Below the pieces are notes generated by a model, which saw only the letters and a list, made by a program, of their open reading frames with translations, ran no database searches and had not been told where the DNA came from. A stretch of DNA of 64,000 bases from Vanilla planifolia (Eukaryota; Streptophyta; Magnoliopsida; Asparagales; Orchidaceae). The DNA lies in contig CM043870.1 in the NCBI GenBank assembly GCA_023846275.1, positions 8,565,527 through 8,629,526 on the forward strand. The letters are read 5' to 3'. Positions within the stretch are counted from its first letter, which is position 1. The number at the start of each line of letters is the position of its first letter. Positions 1 through 11,857 of the stretch are shown here, one piece after another. The position numbers were made by a program, and so were the translations under genes.

Positions 1-1591
1 TGAATTAGAAACATTCATGATGTCTAAGGTATGACTAGTTCTCTTAATCTTTTTATATTTTTCCATCATAGAAATTATTACTTTTGAAGATGCAATAATA
101 AATGATAAATGAAAGAAGGCTATTAATAAGAAGATAATTTCTATTAAAAAGAAAAAAGTAGAAGAGCATGCTAATTTTTTTAAAGGACATAAATCCATTG
201 GTGTAAAGTGGATTTATATAGCTAAGAAAATGCACAATAAGAGATTAAAAAGTACAAGGAAAGGCTCATAGTAATAGGCTATACTTAAAAAGAAAGCTAT
301 TAATAGAATGAAGTTTTTCTTATAATTACCCAAATAGAATTTGCTCAATTAATAGTTTTATTAGCAACTCAAAATAAATTGAAATTTTTTCAACCTAATG
401 TGAAATTAGCTTTTCTTAATCATTATTTGTATGAAGAGGTTTATATTGAATAACCTATGAGATATGTGAAAAGGGGATAGAAGGGAAAGTTTTGAAATAA
501 AAGAAAGTATTCTATTGACTGAAGCAAGTGTCATGAGTTTAAAACTCAAGAATTAACTCATATTTTAAAGATAATGGATTTATTAAATGTTTATATGAAT
601 GTGTTCTATAAAGAAATAAAAGGAATGACATTTATTATTTGTTTCTTTATATCTAGATAGCCTTATTTTTATAGAAAATTATTTAAAATTAATTGAATAA
701 TTAAAAAACTTTGAAACATGAGTTTGAAATGATGGATATGGGTCAAATATCTTACTTTTTGGATTTAAAGTTAAACAAATTGAGGAAGCCATCTTTGTTG
801 CATGAGAACAATTTGCAAAGTATGTTCTTAAAAGGTTTAAGATGAAAGATTACAATTTAGTTAATTCACTGGTTGATTGTAGAGTAAAATTAAATGGTAC
901 AATGAAAAAAATATGATAAATTCTACTCCTTACAAAAGTTTGGTGGGATGTTTGTGGTATTTGACTTGCATAAAAATTGATATTCTTTATGGAGTTGGTC
1001 TAGTAAGTCAATTTATAGACGAACCAAAAGTATCACATTAGATAACAACAGAGAGAATTCTACACAACATCTAAGTTGGTTTAAATTATAGAATGTTATG
1101 TTTGAACTTAGATACTTAGATAATGATCAAGGTAGAGACATGGATGATGAAAAAGAACTTCTAGATTTTCCTTCTATATTGGAAGTACTACATTCTTGTG
1201 GATGTCTCAAATGCAATTTGTTTTCTCACTTCCAAATTGTGAAGTAATATATGTCACAATTAATACTTGTGCTAGTTATGCTATATGACTTTGAAAATTA
1301 TTAAAAATAAATTCAGCATGAATATGATAACACAACAAAAATCAATATTAATGATGAATCCATTATTCTTTTAGGAAAGAATTTAGTGCATCACACAAAG
1401 AGCAATTATATATGCATTCACTTTCATTCTATTCATGAGCATGTGAATAATAAAAATATGAAAGTAACTTGTGTAAAGACCTAAGATCAAATAACTAACA
1501 ACTTTACTAAACCATTTGGGGTAGATCTTTTAAAAAAATTAAAAAGTTTACTTGGAATGAAAAATGAAAGACAATTATATTCAAGAGGTGG
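1..1591 (+). pseudogene. Ty1/Copia pol remnant (RT and RNase H), cut by the window's left edge
   Basis: Translated piecewise across frames this is a Copia polymerase. The RT start is visible around 185-270 (GHKSIGVKWIY), an RT core piece around 390-475 (QPNVKLAFLNHYLYEEVYIE), and the RT end around 780-900 (FAKYVLKRFKMKDYNLVNS). RNase H follows at about 1100-1590, including a degraded EDQ..DIFTKP-like end near 1480-1520. Stops and frameshifts occur throughout, so no protein is expected. An LTR follows directly at 1592, which fixes the orientation. Gag, protease and integrase lie outside the window or are lost. The family assignment comes from motif order and is confident; the lineage is not resolved. 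Confidence 0.8.
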
Positions 1592-2090
1592 TGTTGGAAA
1601 ATGAATTTAATTGAGAATTGTCAAAGTTAGTTGATATGAAAAAAAGTAATGAAGCATTTAAAAGATCAAGTTGGCTATAGTTAAAGTTGGCCATGGGTTA
1701 TGCATTTGTATTACATTTATTATAATCAATGTTAGGTATGGGCTATTAGCATGTATTAAGTTAATTTTGGTCAAAATTAGTTATAGGTCATAAGTTATAT
1801 TAAATTGGTTATGATAAAAGTTTGTTTAAGTCTAGAAACTTCTTGAGATACTTTATATAATTGTAACTTGTCATTTGACATGATTTAAGTAGAGAAAGTT
1901 AGATTTATAGTCTCTACCTTAAGTCACATTCTCTTTGTCTAATTTTTTTTATTTTTGTAGGATTACCCTTAGGAATATCTCATTGGGGCAATGTAGACAA
2001 TGTATGGACAAATAAGATTCTAATGTCATAACACTATTCATTAATGTAAGAAGAGATGACTAGTGGACAACAACTATGGGATTACATAAA
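1592..2090 (+). repeat. Copia 3' LTR, copy 1 (approximate right end)
   Basis: It starts with TGTTGGAAAATGAATTTA immediately after the RNase H remnant and a short purine stretch (TTCAAGAGGTGGTG). A second copy of the same sequence starts at 3473 after another RNase H remnant. A TATA-like CTTTATATAA at 1851-1860 is followed about 15 bases later by a sequence also conserved in the other copy (TGTCATTTGACATGAT), which would suit an LTR promoter. The right end is unclear: similarity to the second copy continues beyond 2090 into duplicated flank, so the LTR may be longer. Confidence 0.6.
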
Positions 2091-3178
2091 GATAATAGAG
2101 ATAATGAGTGAAACCTTGGATGTTCTTGTAAACCTGATAACATAGATCAAGGACTTGAATATGTCAACTGGGATTTGGAGTTGGTGGTGAGTAGATCTTG
2201 CTAAGAACTGATTGCAATAAGAGGATTTCATAGAGAACTTATGGTGGAGAGAAAATCTCACTTTGGGTAGAGCTTCAATTTTGTGAGACTATGTGGCTTC
2301 GATCAAAATTTCAAGTGTAAGCAAACCGATAGAATCAATTGGGGTGCCATGCTATGGTTGTAGACCAACAAGAGAACAAGTGTTGCAACGTTTATGAAGT
2401 AATGCATTAGCAAGGTATGATCAATTAAGGAGAATATGAAGGTGGTGGGTGATAGTGTGATGGTAATGGCATAAGGAGATTCTGATTCATTAAAGCAAAG
2501 AGGATTCAAGGATGGAGTTGAGGGATGGGTTAGTAATGATCATGGTCAGAGGGATGTTCATATGTGGTCAGTTGAGAAGAAAGATTCTAATGACAGACGA
2601 TAAGGTTGGCGATGATGCCAGATTGCAACTTTGTTATGAGTAAGTCTAGCATAATCTTCATGGAGAACATCAAGACATCACACAACACCTTTTAAGAACT
2701 TAGCCATATAAGTATTATACAAAACCATCTTTCTCAATCTAGAATGACAATAAACTAAAAAGTCTTTTTTCATTTTATCATAAACAGTTAAATAGAGTAC
2801 AATGAAGTATCACAAACTTTGAAGAACTAATAAAATATGAAATAATTACATAAAAACAAAATAAAAAATAAATTTATATTTTTTTGAAATGATCTATCAT
2901 TATTTAATAACTTAAATCAACTTAATATTTTTTTATAGTCTTTGTTTGTAATTTAGTCCTTGTTGTGACAAATTTAGGTTTTTAACATCTTGAGTTAAAC
3001 TATTGCAAATAACATTGATTTGTTGCATCATTAGGACTATTATTTTAGAGGAGATCAATTATATCAAGATGGTTTAAAGCTTCCTTTTCATCCAATGTAA
3101 TGAATCTCCATCTGTTTAAATGACATAATTTCATGTCTTACTAGGTGAGTTTTGTTGTATATAAAGGATGACATATTT
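2091..3178. repeat. Duplicated non-coding flank (or LTR extension), copy 1
   Basis: No reading frame of note occurs here; the longest open stretch, about 68 codons on minus at 2303-2509, matches nothing I recognise. The sequence is paired with 15702-15934 plus 21427-22260 beside the XTH gene. It ends abruptly at about 3178 (AAGGATGACATATTTGT), where a second Copia RNase H piece begins. In copy 2 the same point continues into sequence resembling GACATTTGTCTATGAAGATT near the XTH gene. It could be single-copy flank of the original Copia insertion or part of a very long LTR. Confidence 0.55.
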
Positions 3179-3472
3179 GTATTATTTGTGGTACTCATGT
3201 TATATGGCTTCAAAAATTGTTAAACAAAATTTAACAAATACAAGATAATGTAATAAAAATCTATATTGATAGTGAATCTATTATTATTTTGTGAAAGAAT
3301 CTATTATATCACATAATGACCATGTGAAGAATAAAGATGTAGAATTAACTTAAATAAAAACTCAAGATCAAGTAGTTTGCATCTCCATTAAATCACTTAC
3401 AATAAATCTTTGCAATAAATTCAAGAGTTTTATTAGAATGATAGATGTAAGATAATTGTATTCAAGTGGGGG
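3179..3472 (+). pseudogene. Copia RNase H 3' fragment, copy 2
   Basis: This resumes inside the Copia RNase H at the point matching about 1260. TTGTGGTACTCATGTTATATGGC parallels the copy 1 segment at 1270-1290, followed by a DSESIIIL-like stretch and the degraded C-terminal EDQV-like region. It has lost about 60 bases present in copy 1 around 1385-1440. It starts without any upstream RT, as expected for a tandem-duplication breakpoint rather than a separate insertion. Confidence 0.6.
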
Positions 3473-3517
3473 TGTTAGAAAATAAACTTAATTAAGAATA
3501 ATAAAGTTAGTTGATAT

Positions 3518-3840
3518 GAAAAAAATGAATAAAGCATTTAGAAAAGTAAGTTGTCAAAGTTAGTTATGGAACATGTGTTTGTATAAGTTGATTATGATCG
3601 ATGTTAGTCAGGAAGTTGTAAAAATTAGTTGAGTCATAAGTTATATTAAATTGGTTATGATAAAAATTTGAAAAAAATCAATAAAGCATTTAGAAAAGTA
3701 AGTTGTCAAAGTTAGTTATGGAACATGTGTTTGTATAAGTTGATTATGATCAATGTTAGTCATGAGTCATGAGCTTGTATTAAGGAAGTTGTCAAAATTA
3801 GTTGAGTCATAAGTTATATTAAATTGGTTATGATAAAAAT
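3518..3840 (+). repeat. Internal tandem duplication inside Copia LTR copy 2
   Basis: 3518-3669 and 3670 to about 3840 are near-identical direct copies starting GAAAAAAAT(G/C)AATAAAGC. The first copy lacks about 20 bases (the CATGAGTCATGAGCTTG part) present in the second. The match is far closer than that between the two LTR copies, so this duplication is younger than the larger tandem duplication. Confidence 0.8.
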
Positions 3841-4149
3841 TAGTTTAAGTCTAAGAACATCATAAGATATTATATATTATTATAACATGTCATTTGACAT
3901 GATATTAATTGAAATGTTTAATTTCATAGTCTTAACTTTAGTTCACTTCATCCTTATCTAATTTTTTTTAGTTTTACGAAGTTTTCCTCCTATGTTAAAC
4001 TCTTGTGTATTTTTACTATTAAGAATATTTCATTGGGTGGAGTAGATATTGTATAGACAAATCCTATTCTCATATAAAAAGTATTGATTGGTGTAAGAAG
4101 AATTGGTTAGCATCAGGCTCTAGCTGCTAAATTACGTAAAAGCAGCATA

Positions 4150-4154
4150 AATGA
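4150..4154. repeat. Target-site duplication AATGA, left of Gypsy element
   Basis: AATGA at 4150-4154 precedes the element, and AATTA at 15702-15706 follows it (one mismatch). The uninterrupted copy has a single AATGA at 2103-2107 followed by GTGAAA, and GTGAAA also follows the right-hand duplicate. Confidence 0.65.
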
Positions 4155-6963
4155 TGCGTCATGCCCCACCCAAAATCTATTAATACAACCTGATGAAATA
4201 CATTAAAAACAAGTATAATAGGTTAATTAGAGCTTATAGTATGAAAATGAAGACACATTTTACTAAAATGAGTAACGGTGATACAAAAGTTCACAAATAT
4301 CTGGAAACATCATAGCAAAAATAGTATACATAATAAAACAACTATCATATTATATGTAAGCCTAAAGCTAATATAACTATAAAAAATCTAAAATAAAATG
4401 CAAATGTATCCACACATAATCTTACTATCCCTCTCACTCATCAAATACATAAGTCTTTCAACCCCTAGGTCCTAAACTATCTTCTAAGAGCCCTCAATTT
4501 AATGAGTATCAGCATCCTGTTTTATTATATAAGTAGGAAATGAGCATAATATGTTCAATAGACAAACTTCTAGTTATATGTAAATAAAATAAAGAGTAAA
4601 TAAAATAGCTAAGAGATAAAGTAGAATAGTAAATAAAATAATATATAATAATCTATAATAAAAGTACTATAATAATACATATATGATCATATATATATAT
4701 ATATGTAAATCATAATAAGCATATAATACTTTGTCTAACTTTTCTTTAATTTTGTCTTCATTTCTTTTTGTATTTAGTTTCATTTTTCCTCTCATTCCAT
4801 TTCTTTTCACATTATCCTTCTTCCTTTAAGCCCAAGCTCTTTCATAACCCCTATCCTAGCACCTAGAGATCTTATATCGTATCTTATCTTGATAAGCCTC
4901 GATGTTGTGCAATGTTAGGGCCCTATCTTTAAGTACCCATGTCATCATTAAGTCTTATCCCTTAATGCTAACATCTTATGTTGATAAGAAATAAAATACT
5001 CAAAATGTCAAAACCTTGTTTCTAAGTACCCATGATACCCAGGAGTGAAGTATCTCACCATCATTAAGTTAAGACCTTTGCATATCATGGCCCCATCTTT
5101 AGGCATGATGACACCAAGAGTGATGTCTATTACATCTATTAGGTTGTTTAATTAGATCATGCTCTTTTTTAGACTATATTAGCCACTTTCATTTCTTTTC
5201 TTTTTATTTTATTTTCTTTCATTTTATCATAGTCTCTATTTTATAGTATTATATAACTCACACATCTGTATATATGTAGTTGTATATGTGTGTGTATGTG
5301 TCTATATATATTTGTAGAGTGTTATAACTAAATCACAACATATGTCAGAAATGTTTTGTCATGTAAATGTTAATATCATTAAACATTCTATAATAATAGC
5401 AAGGGATATTTAATAACCTACTTACAATATAATTAATGATTTTGTTTACTAATAGATTTGTGATTCTCTTTATTCTTTATAAAATTCATATTAATTCTTA
5501 TCAATAATAATTTAAGTGTTGTTATAGAAGTAATTTCTAAATGCTATGTTAATCATGTAGTAACAAACTACCATCTCCTTATTTTCTATCACATATTGTA
5601 TAGTATAATTATTCTTATCATATTGTATAACTATCCATTTTATAATGTATAATTAGGGTTTTACAAAGTTAGACCATTATATAGTCTGATCATATTAGTC
5701 CAATATACCAATCATATAAATATGATTAAAAATTGTTAATGGATCATACCAGGGAATGGATAGATGATCTATACTAAGTTGATTTAATGCATAAATGTAC
5801 CAATCCAATTACCATTTCATACTTGTATGATCTATGTTTTAGCCTTAACATCATAAGGTAGATGCCACATATAGTATTGTGTGACATATGCTTGATGTTA
5901 GTTGAATAGTCCTAAAATAGATTGTACTAGTATGTTTTGCCTTCTATATTTGTACCTAAGTAATATATTCTCAAAGTAAAATAACTCTTATTGTAATCTT
6001 TTGATAGCATAGTCATACTAATATGATACATACACTTAAATAGACTAATAGGCTTGGGTAATATTATATGACCCCATAATATTATTTGATATACATGTCA
6101 TATTAGTAAAATTCATCTACTTAATCATTGCAATAAGTAACCAGAATGGTAATATTATTTTCTCATATAATACTATCCGATATATATGATGTACTAGCAT
6201 GAGCAATGTAGTTAAATAGAATCTTCTAGTATAAGGCCTCTCATCAAGTCTTACTATAGGCTTACAGTAGATGAACTTAACAATTGTCTAATACAATTAA
6301 TACAGCTGGAATGATAATTTTTTTCATCCCCCATGATGATAACTCAAATCCTAAAAAAATGCATTTCCTTACCCTTCAAATAATCATTATGTGCTTTAGA
6401 GAGAAAAATCATGATGAGATAGATTTTACCTTGAAATATACTTTCCACAAATCAAGATTACAAACTTTTTCTTTTCTTGAAGGTTATCATTTTCCTTTCC
6501 TATCTAATCGAGGTAATGCAAGAAATCATAACTAGAGAATCAAAGTGCTTCCCTTCACCCTCGAAACTCCCCTTCCTGCTCTCTTACTTTCTCACTCCTC
6601 TGTAAACACTATAGTATGTTTTAAGTCATAAGAAAAATATTATCTTCTCATTGAATAATAAATGATAAGTTAGTTGTTTTTAATATCATACAATTTCCTC
6701 TTTTCTAAGCTTTATTTTTTAAATTTTACTAAAAATCTAAATGATTTCAATGAAAATATAAATTATATATCTATTGGTTTCTTGTGATAAGATCTTCATA
6801 ATGACATATTCAAATTTGAGATATGACTATTATCATCTTAGCATACTTTTTTAGGTGTCTACTATATTATATTTTTAAGTTTTGAAACTAGAATTCATAA
6901 ATCTAATATGTAAAATATAAATTTAAGAAAAAATAATTGAGATAAATTTATTAGGTTATTACA
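4155..6963 (-). repeat. 3' LTR of the minus-strand Gypsy element
   Basis: About 2.8 kb. Read on plus it starts TGCGTCATGCCCCACCC and ends TTAGGTTATTACA, so on the element strand it begins TGTAATAACC. It parallels 11439-15700 over its whole length, for example TATGAAAATGAAGACACA at 4240 and at 11525, the GATCATATATAT block near 4683, and the end block near 6900. The AT/TG tract near 5270-5315 is short here but greatly expanded in the other LTR. The open stretch at 6284-6535 (83 codons, plus) lies in the LTR and resembles no protein I know. Confidence 0.8.
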
Positions 6964-6988
6964 ATCTTTCTACTCACAAAATTTCATT
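6964..6988 (-). other. Polypurine tract of the Gypsy element
   Basis: On minus the bases next to the 3' LTR read GAAATTTTGTGAGTAGAAAGAT, followed by the LTR start TGTAATAACC. This is a decayed form of the AAATTT...purine-run...GATTGTAACACC junction common in plant chromoviruses. Confidence 0.6.
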
Positions 6989-6999
6989 CTAAAATTTTC

Positions 7000-8330
7000 A
7001 AAAATTATTGATACTATCATAACATATTTTTTTACTTCTCAAATTACTTCTCTATTTGTTTGATTCTTCTAGAGAATTTTTATCATGGGAATTACTTTAT
7101 TTTTAATCTTCTTTTTTACTCTATTAAGATTCTAGCTAACACTCTTAGTAGGACATATTAAGTTAAATTTCAATCTCTTATGGATCACACTAAATAGCAT
7201 GAGTTGAATTAGATATATATCTTCTCAATGAGGATACATGTAAAATATTTAAGGAGACTAAGCTACTTAGTAAGCTACTAGTCTAATTCTTTCTGATATT
7301 TGGAAAGTCCTAATGTACTTTGGTTTTAGTTTACCAACTCTACCAAATATGACAACACCTTTTAGAGGACTCACTTTAAGAAACATAACATCTCCTTTCT
7401 AGAATCCAACATCCTTATGCTTTCATCAAAGTACTTTTGTTGGCCTTGAGAATTGAATCCTATCTCTAATCAATCTTTCTTTTTTGCTACCCTCATTAAC
7501 AAATTCAACTCCAATTAATTATCTTTTCTTGCACTCAAACTAATATAGAGGAGATAAAGACTTACTTTCATATAAAGCTTCATAAGAAATAATACAAATA
7601 CTAGGATAGAAACTATTATTATATACAAACTCAATTAAATATAGATGGTATTCTCATTCACCTCCAAAATCTAGCACACAAGGTTACATTAAATCCTTGA
7701 GTATTTTGATTATTATTTTAGTTTAGTTATTGATTTGGGGGGTGAAAAGTTGTATTAATTTTTAATGAGTCTCAAAAGTTATCTATAATTTTCTCCAAAA
7801 TTAGGAGATAAATTTAAGAACTTTATCAAAGATAATCACTTTTGAAATACCATGTAATTTTATAATTTATTATTCATATAGTTGAGCAACTTTCTTTATA
7901 GAATAGGTGTTCCTAATTACTAAGGAGTGTGCATATTTGGTTAATTTATCCACATTATTAGGAGCCCTAGGTAGCCTAACAATAAAGTCCATAGATATAG
8001 ATTCCTACTTGCATTTAGAAATAGGTAAGTGTTGTAGTAAATCACTAGCCTTTCATTTTTCACCATTGACCTACTAACAAACAAGATATTTTCACACCTA
8101 TTCTATCACATCTCTTTTTATTCTAGGCTATAATAATTCTTTTTGAGTTTTAGATATATTTTATTATTACCTAAATGGATATAACACAGCATTATGAGCT
8201 TTAGATAATAATAATCAATGAAGCCATTTATATCTAGGGATACACATCCATCTCTAAAATCTTAATTCATTATAATCATCAAGGATAAAATTGGATTTCA
8301 TCCATCTTTAATTCTCTAAATCAACTTTTG
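7000..8330 (-). pseudogene. Gypsy integrase remnant
   Basis: Minus-strand translation, joined by eye across stops, gives the integrase core start near 8010-7920 (MDFIVRLPRAPNNVDKLTKY), the mid-core with FGGE near 7680-7660, EFVYNNSFYPSI near 7640-7600, and EALYESKSLSPLY near 7585-7545. The tail follows, with VLLKGVV, GRVGKLKPKYI and LRRYI around 7400-7150. These match the integrase plus C-terminal domain of plant Gypsy elements. Many stops make it non-functional. Confidence 0.8.
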
Positions 8331-9900
8331 ATATTCCTTATCTTGTTATTGGTCCTTCTCAATAGAGACATGCCAATCAAGCCTTAATAATAGTTGGTAT
8401 AATAATTCAACACTTTGATGCCCAACTCATTCTAATTGTAACATTTCCATTTCTAATGAAATTAGCTTTTGATTTGATACTCAATTAGATAATTTAAGAT
8501 TGTTTTTCTACTCAAGGAGTTTGTCATCACATTAGTTTTTCTATCATATAATTAAACTTTAAGTTGTAATCTTTAACAAACTCAAGTCATCATCTTTACC
8601 TCAAATTAAATTCTTTTTGAATAATAAGGTACTTTAAACTTTGCTAATCTATAAATACTTTACCTTTTATTCCATAGAGCTAATGCCTCAAAAATGTTAA
8701 AATAAATATTATAAGAACTAATTCTAAATCATGTATGGGATAGTTCCTTTCATGGGAATTAATTTCTTAGAGGCATAGGAAACTACTTTATCATTTTATA
8801 TCAAAACACACCCTAAGCCTTGAAGTGAAGCATCATTATAAACCTAATATGCATCAAGTCCCTCAAGTGACATCAAAATTGGAGCTATGATTAATTTCTC
8901 TTTTAATGTCATAAAGTTATTCTTAGAATCTACATCTTATTCAAACTTCATTGCTTTCTAAGTTAATCTAGTAAGTGAAGATGCAATTTGGGAAAACTTT
9001 GCATAAATTTATGATAATAACTGACTAAATAAACGAGACTCCAAATCTTTGAAATTGAAGTTTAGGCCAATCCATGATTATAGAGATTTTTCAAGGATCT
9101 ATGAAGATTTCATTGCATTAATCATGTTCCTTAAGAGTACAACCTAGGGCAACCAAAACTTATATTTAGAGAACTTAGCATATGCCTAATTCTCTCTTAA
9201 GGTCTATAGCATAGCATGCAAATATACAATATAATTGTTCATAGATTTAAAGTAGACTAAAATATCATTAATAAAAATAATAACAAACTGATCTAAAACT
9301 TTTCTAAGGACTTGATTCATTAAATTCATAAATGCTAGAAACCATTGGTGAGGCCAAAAGATATTCAAAAAATTTATAATGCCTATAGTAGGTCATGAAT
9401 TTTGTTTTGAAGATATTAGCCTCTTTACTTTTCAATTGATGATACATCCTAATCTTATAATCAATTTTTGAAAAAAGGACCTAATCAAAGAAATCTTTAA
9501 TTCTTGATAATAAGTATTTATTTTTAATTATTAAATTATTCAATTCTTGTTAATCTATAAACATATGTGAACAATACTTTTTCTTTTTAACAAATAAAAT
9601 TAATGCTCCCCAATAAGACACACTAGGCTTGATGAACCCTTTTTTAAGAAATTCTTGATTTTACACATTTACTTTGACCAACTCTATAGGTGTCATTTTG
9701 TGTCAAGATTTAGATATCAGCTTAGCTCTAATCACCAACTGAATCTCAAATTCAATTTCCTTATTAGAGGAAGGAACATACAATTCTTTAAGAAATACAA
9801 CCTGATACTCACATATCATTGGCACATCATGTAGCTCAACATATTTCCATTTTATAGCCACAACAGATAAATGTAGGATGGGGTCTAACTAAGAAGATTT
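8330..9900 (-). pseudogene. Gypsy reverse transcriptase and RNase H remnant
   Basis: On minus, GFIKPSVSYWGALILFVKKK lies near 9665-9575, DQQELNNLIIKNKYLLSRI follows near 9550-9500, and the catalytic region near 9290-9240 reads FINDILVYFKS where active enzymes have F-x-DDILVYS. The first catalytic aspartate is therefore Asn. RNase H should occupy about 8950-8400 and is too worn to mark exactly. Frames shift and stop repeatedly. Confidence 0.8.
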
Positions 9901-9999
9901 CATTCCTTTTGTTTAGTGCGATAAAATTAATCTTACTCTCCACAAAATCAATAATAGCATGATATAAAGATTGTCAATCTATACCTAAAATAATATCAA

Positions 10000-10200
10000 A
10001 TTTAGTTAATGATAAAACAATCAATTCAATAAGAAATTACTTCTTACCTAATTATATCACTCCCTAGATGTAATAAAAACACATTCCCATTAGGAATTAT
10101 CATAGATAATGGGTTGCTTAATTAATACACATCAATAAGTAAAGAATCAGATAGATGAAATGTTATAAATGGATGTGAGACAATACTATCAAATAAAATA
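10000..10200 (-). pseudogene. Gypsy aspartic protease remnant
   Basis: On minus near 10200-10105 the frame reads NILFDSIVSHPFITFHLSD. Active elements have FDSGASHSFIS here; the glycine of the DSG triad is lost (DSI), so the protease is dead. Confidence 0.65.
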
Positions 10201-10419
10201 TTTGTAGGAAATTATTGAAATAAAAGCATACCTAAAATTATGTCTTTAGAGTATGGAGCCTCTTATTAAGTAATAATATAAACTCTAGGCTAACCATCTC
10301 GTCTTATCGATTGTCCTCGAGCCATACTCCCTAAGAAGGTGGCTAAAGTGCTTCTCTTACCTCTACTATTGCCTCCTCTGCTAATAGTACAACCAATACT
10401 TAGTGGTGAAGAAGCTATT

Positions 10420-11420
10420 TCTGAGACCATTTATGGATAACCTCTAACCATATAGCCTGACTCTCCACAAATGAAGAATTTAGGCTATCCACCTATGTTG
10501 GACCAACAAACCCCATGATGTAGTTTTCTACATATGAGACTTGGAGATATTCCCCCACTCGATCCAATATCCATCTAACTACTACTAGCACCAAAATATT
10601 ATTAGCTTGGTTATCATTTCTATACCCATCTATATTTTCTTACTTTTGGAACATCTTTTTAGAGAATTTTGAACTTTTTTGTGGGATCAACTATGTCTTT
10701 CTTTTTTCCTACTATCATAAGTTTATTAACTTAAAATATTTCTAATTCTTATTCCATTGATCTTGCATGTTTTTATGGCTCACCAAAAAACATGCTCTTA
10801 TAATCAATAACAAACATATCTCCTCACTTGAAAATTGTCAATTATTTCTTCATCTTATTTCTAAGTGATAATGGTACAAACCATTTCTCAATCTTTTTCA
10901 TGAGTACTTTCCAAGGAATTGCTTTTATGATCTGGCATTTAAACTGAACTGAATGATAAGATTCCTATTAGGCAATAATAGTTATTTCAAGTAACATTAT
11001 TACTAGTGATACTTTGTGACATTTAAGGATATTAATGCCTTCAAAGATTAGACCATCTAACTAATCCATTTCTTTGTTTCAAATGAATCAGCTCTTCTAG
11101 TAAAATAAGGATCTTGCATTGTATAGAATTGTTCTGTCAGTTTATCAGTTCGATAGCCTCCCCTGAAGCTATTAGAGGAACTAGGTCAAGAGGATTACAC
11201 TCAATCTCTTCTTCTTCTTCTTCTTCTTCTCACATTATTTTGAAATTCTACCCTTCTAAACTCCATTGAAGTTCTTCTTCCTTGAAAAGGAAAGGTATTC
11301 GTCTCTTTCTTACTCAAAATTCTACTTTTCAAAATTAAGGTAACATTATTACAACTACTTCTACTTATGTGCATGATATGCTAGTATCCTCGCTCAAAAA
11401 TTAATTAGTACTTTTTTTAA
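10420..11420 (-). pseudogene. Gypsy gag remnant with zinc knuckle
   Basis: Near 10930-10780 minus reads pieces of a retrotransposon gag domain (IPWKVLMKKIEKWFVPLS, then GDMFVIDYKSM). Near 10530-10430 comes a two-part cysteine region, CRKLHHGVCW followed by FFICGESGYMVRGYP, a decayed CCHC knuckle in which the first and last Cys and the His are substituted. A (TTC)n tract lies at 11208-11230. There is no intact frame. Confidence 0.7.
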
Positions 11421-11425
11421 TCTTT

Positions 11426-11437
11426 CCTCTTATATCA
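11426..11437 (-). other. Primer-binding site (initiator tRNA-Met type), decayed
   Basis: The plus strand reads CCTCTTATATCA next to the 5' LTR end. Its complement matches the common plant TGGTATCAGAGC site at 9 of 12 positions. Confidence 0.55.
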
Positions 11438-11857
11438 TTTATCATTCCTATCCAATATTAGTTAATACAATTAGATAAAATATATTTATAAAATAAGTTT
11501 ATCAAGTTAATCCAAGCTTGAAGTATGAAAATGAAGACACAAGTTACTAAAATAAGTGAGGGTGATAAACAAATTCATATAGATCTCATAACATATCAAA
11601 AAATAACAATGCATAGCAAAATAACTATCATTCTACATGTATATATGAAGTCAATACTACTACAAAAATTTGAAACAAACACAAATATATTTATGGATAT
11701 TCAATATCACTTACATTAAAATACATTAGTCTCTAAACCCTGGCTCTTGAGCTATCCTCTAAGGACATTTAACTTGGTGAGTTTTAGTATCATACTTTAT
11801 AATATAAGTGAGAAATGACATAATATACTAAGCAAACCTCTAGCTACATGAATAAAG

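Larger units (their letters stand above)
1260..3178 (+). repeat. Tandem duplication unit, copy 1 (Copia RNase H end + LTR + flank)
   Basis: The sequence from the RNase H region near 1260 to about 3178 recurs in the same order and orientation as copy 2, which starts at 3179 and is interrupted by two retrotransposons (3179-4154, 15702-15934, 21427-22260). Shared landmarks include GTGAAACCTTGGATGTTC near 2107 against GTGAAATCTTGGACAATATT near 15707; GGAGAATATGAAGGTGGTGG near 2430 and near 21538; and the block TCATCCAATGTAATGAATCT near 3090 against the same near 22170. Copy 1 has no insertions at the two corresponding sites, so it is the uninterrupted reference. Confidence 0.7.
3473..4154 (+). 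repeat. Copia LTR, copy 2, interrupted at 4154
   Basis: It begins TGTTAGAAAATAAACTTA and parallels the LTR at 1592 through conserved blocks (TGTCATTTGACATGAT near 3890; ATTTCATTGGG near 4027; AATTACGTAAAAG near 4131). It breaks off at 4154, where a minus-strand Gypsy LTR begins. The continuation of the same alignment is found at 15702, on the far side of that element. Confidence 0.65.

Noticed and set aside
2303..2509. 68-codon minus-strand frame in the duplicated flank
   Set aside because: The homologous place in copy 2 (about 21430-21600) does not preserve the frame, so there is no sign of selection for a protein.
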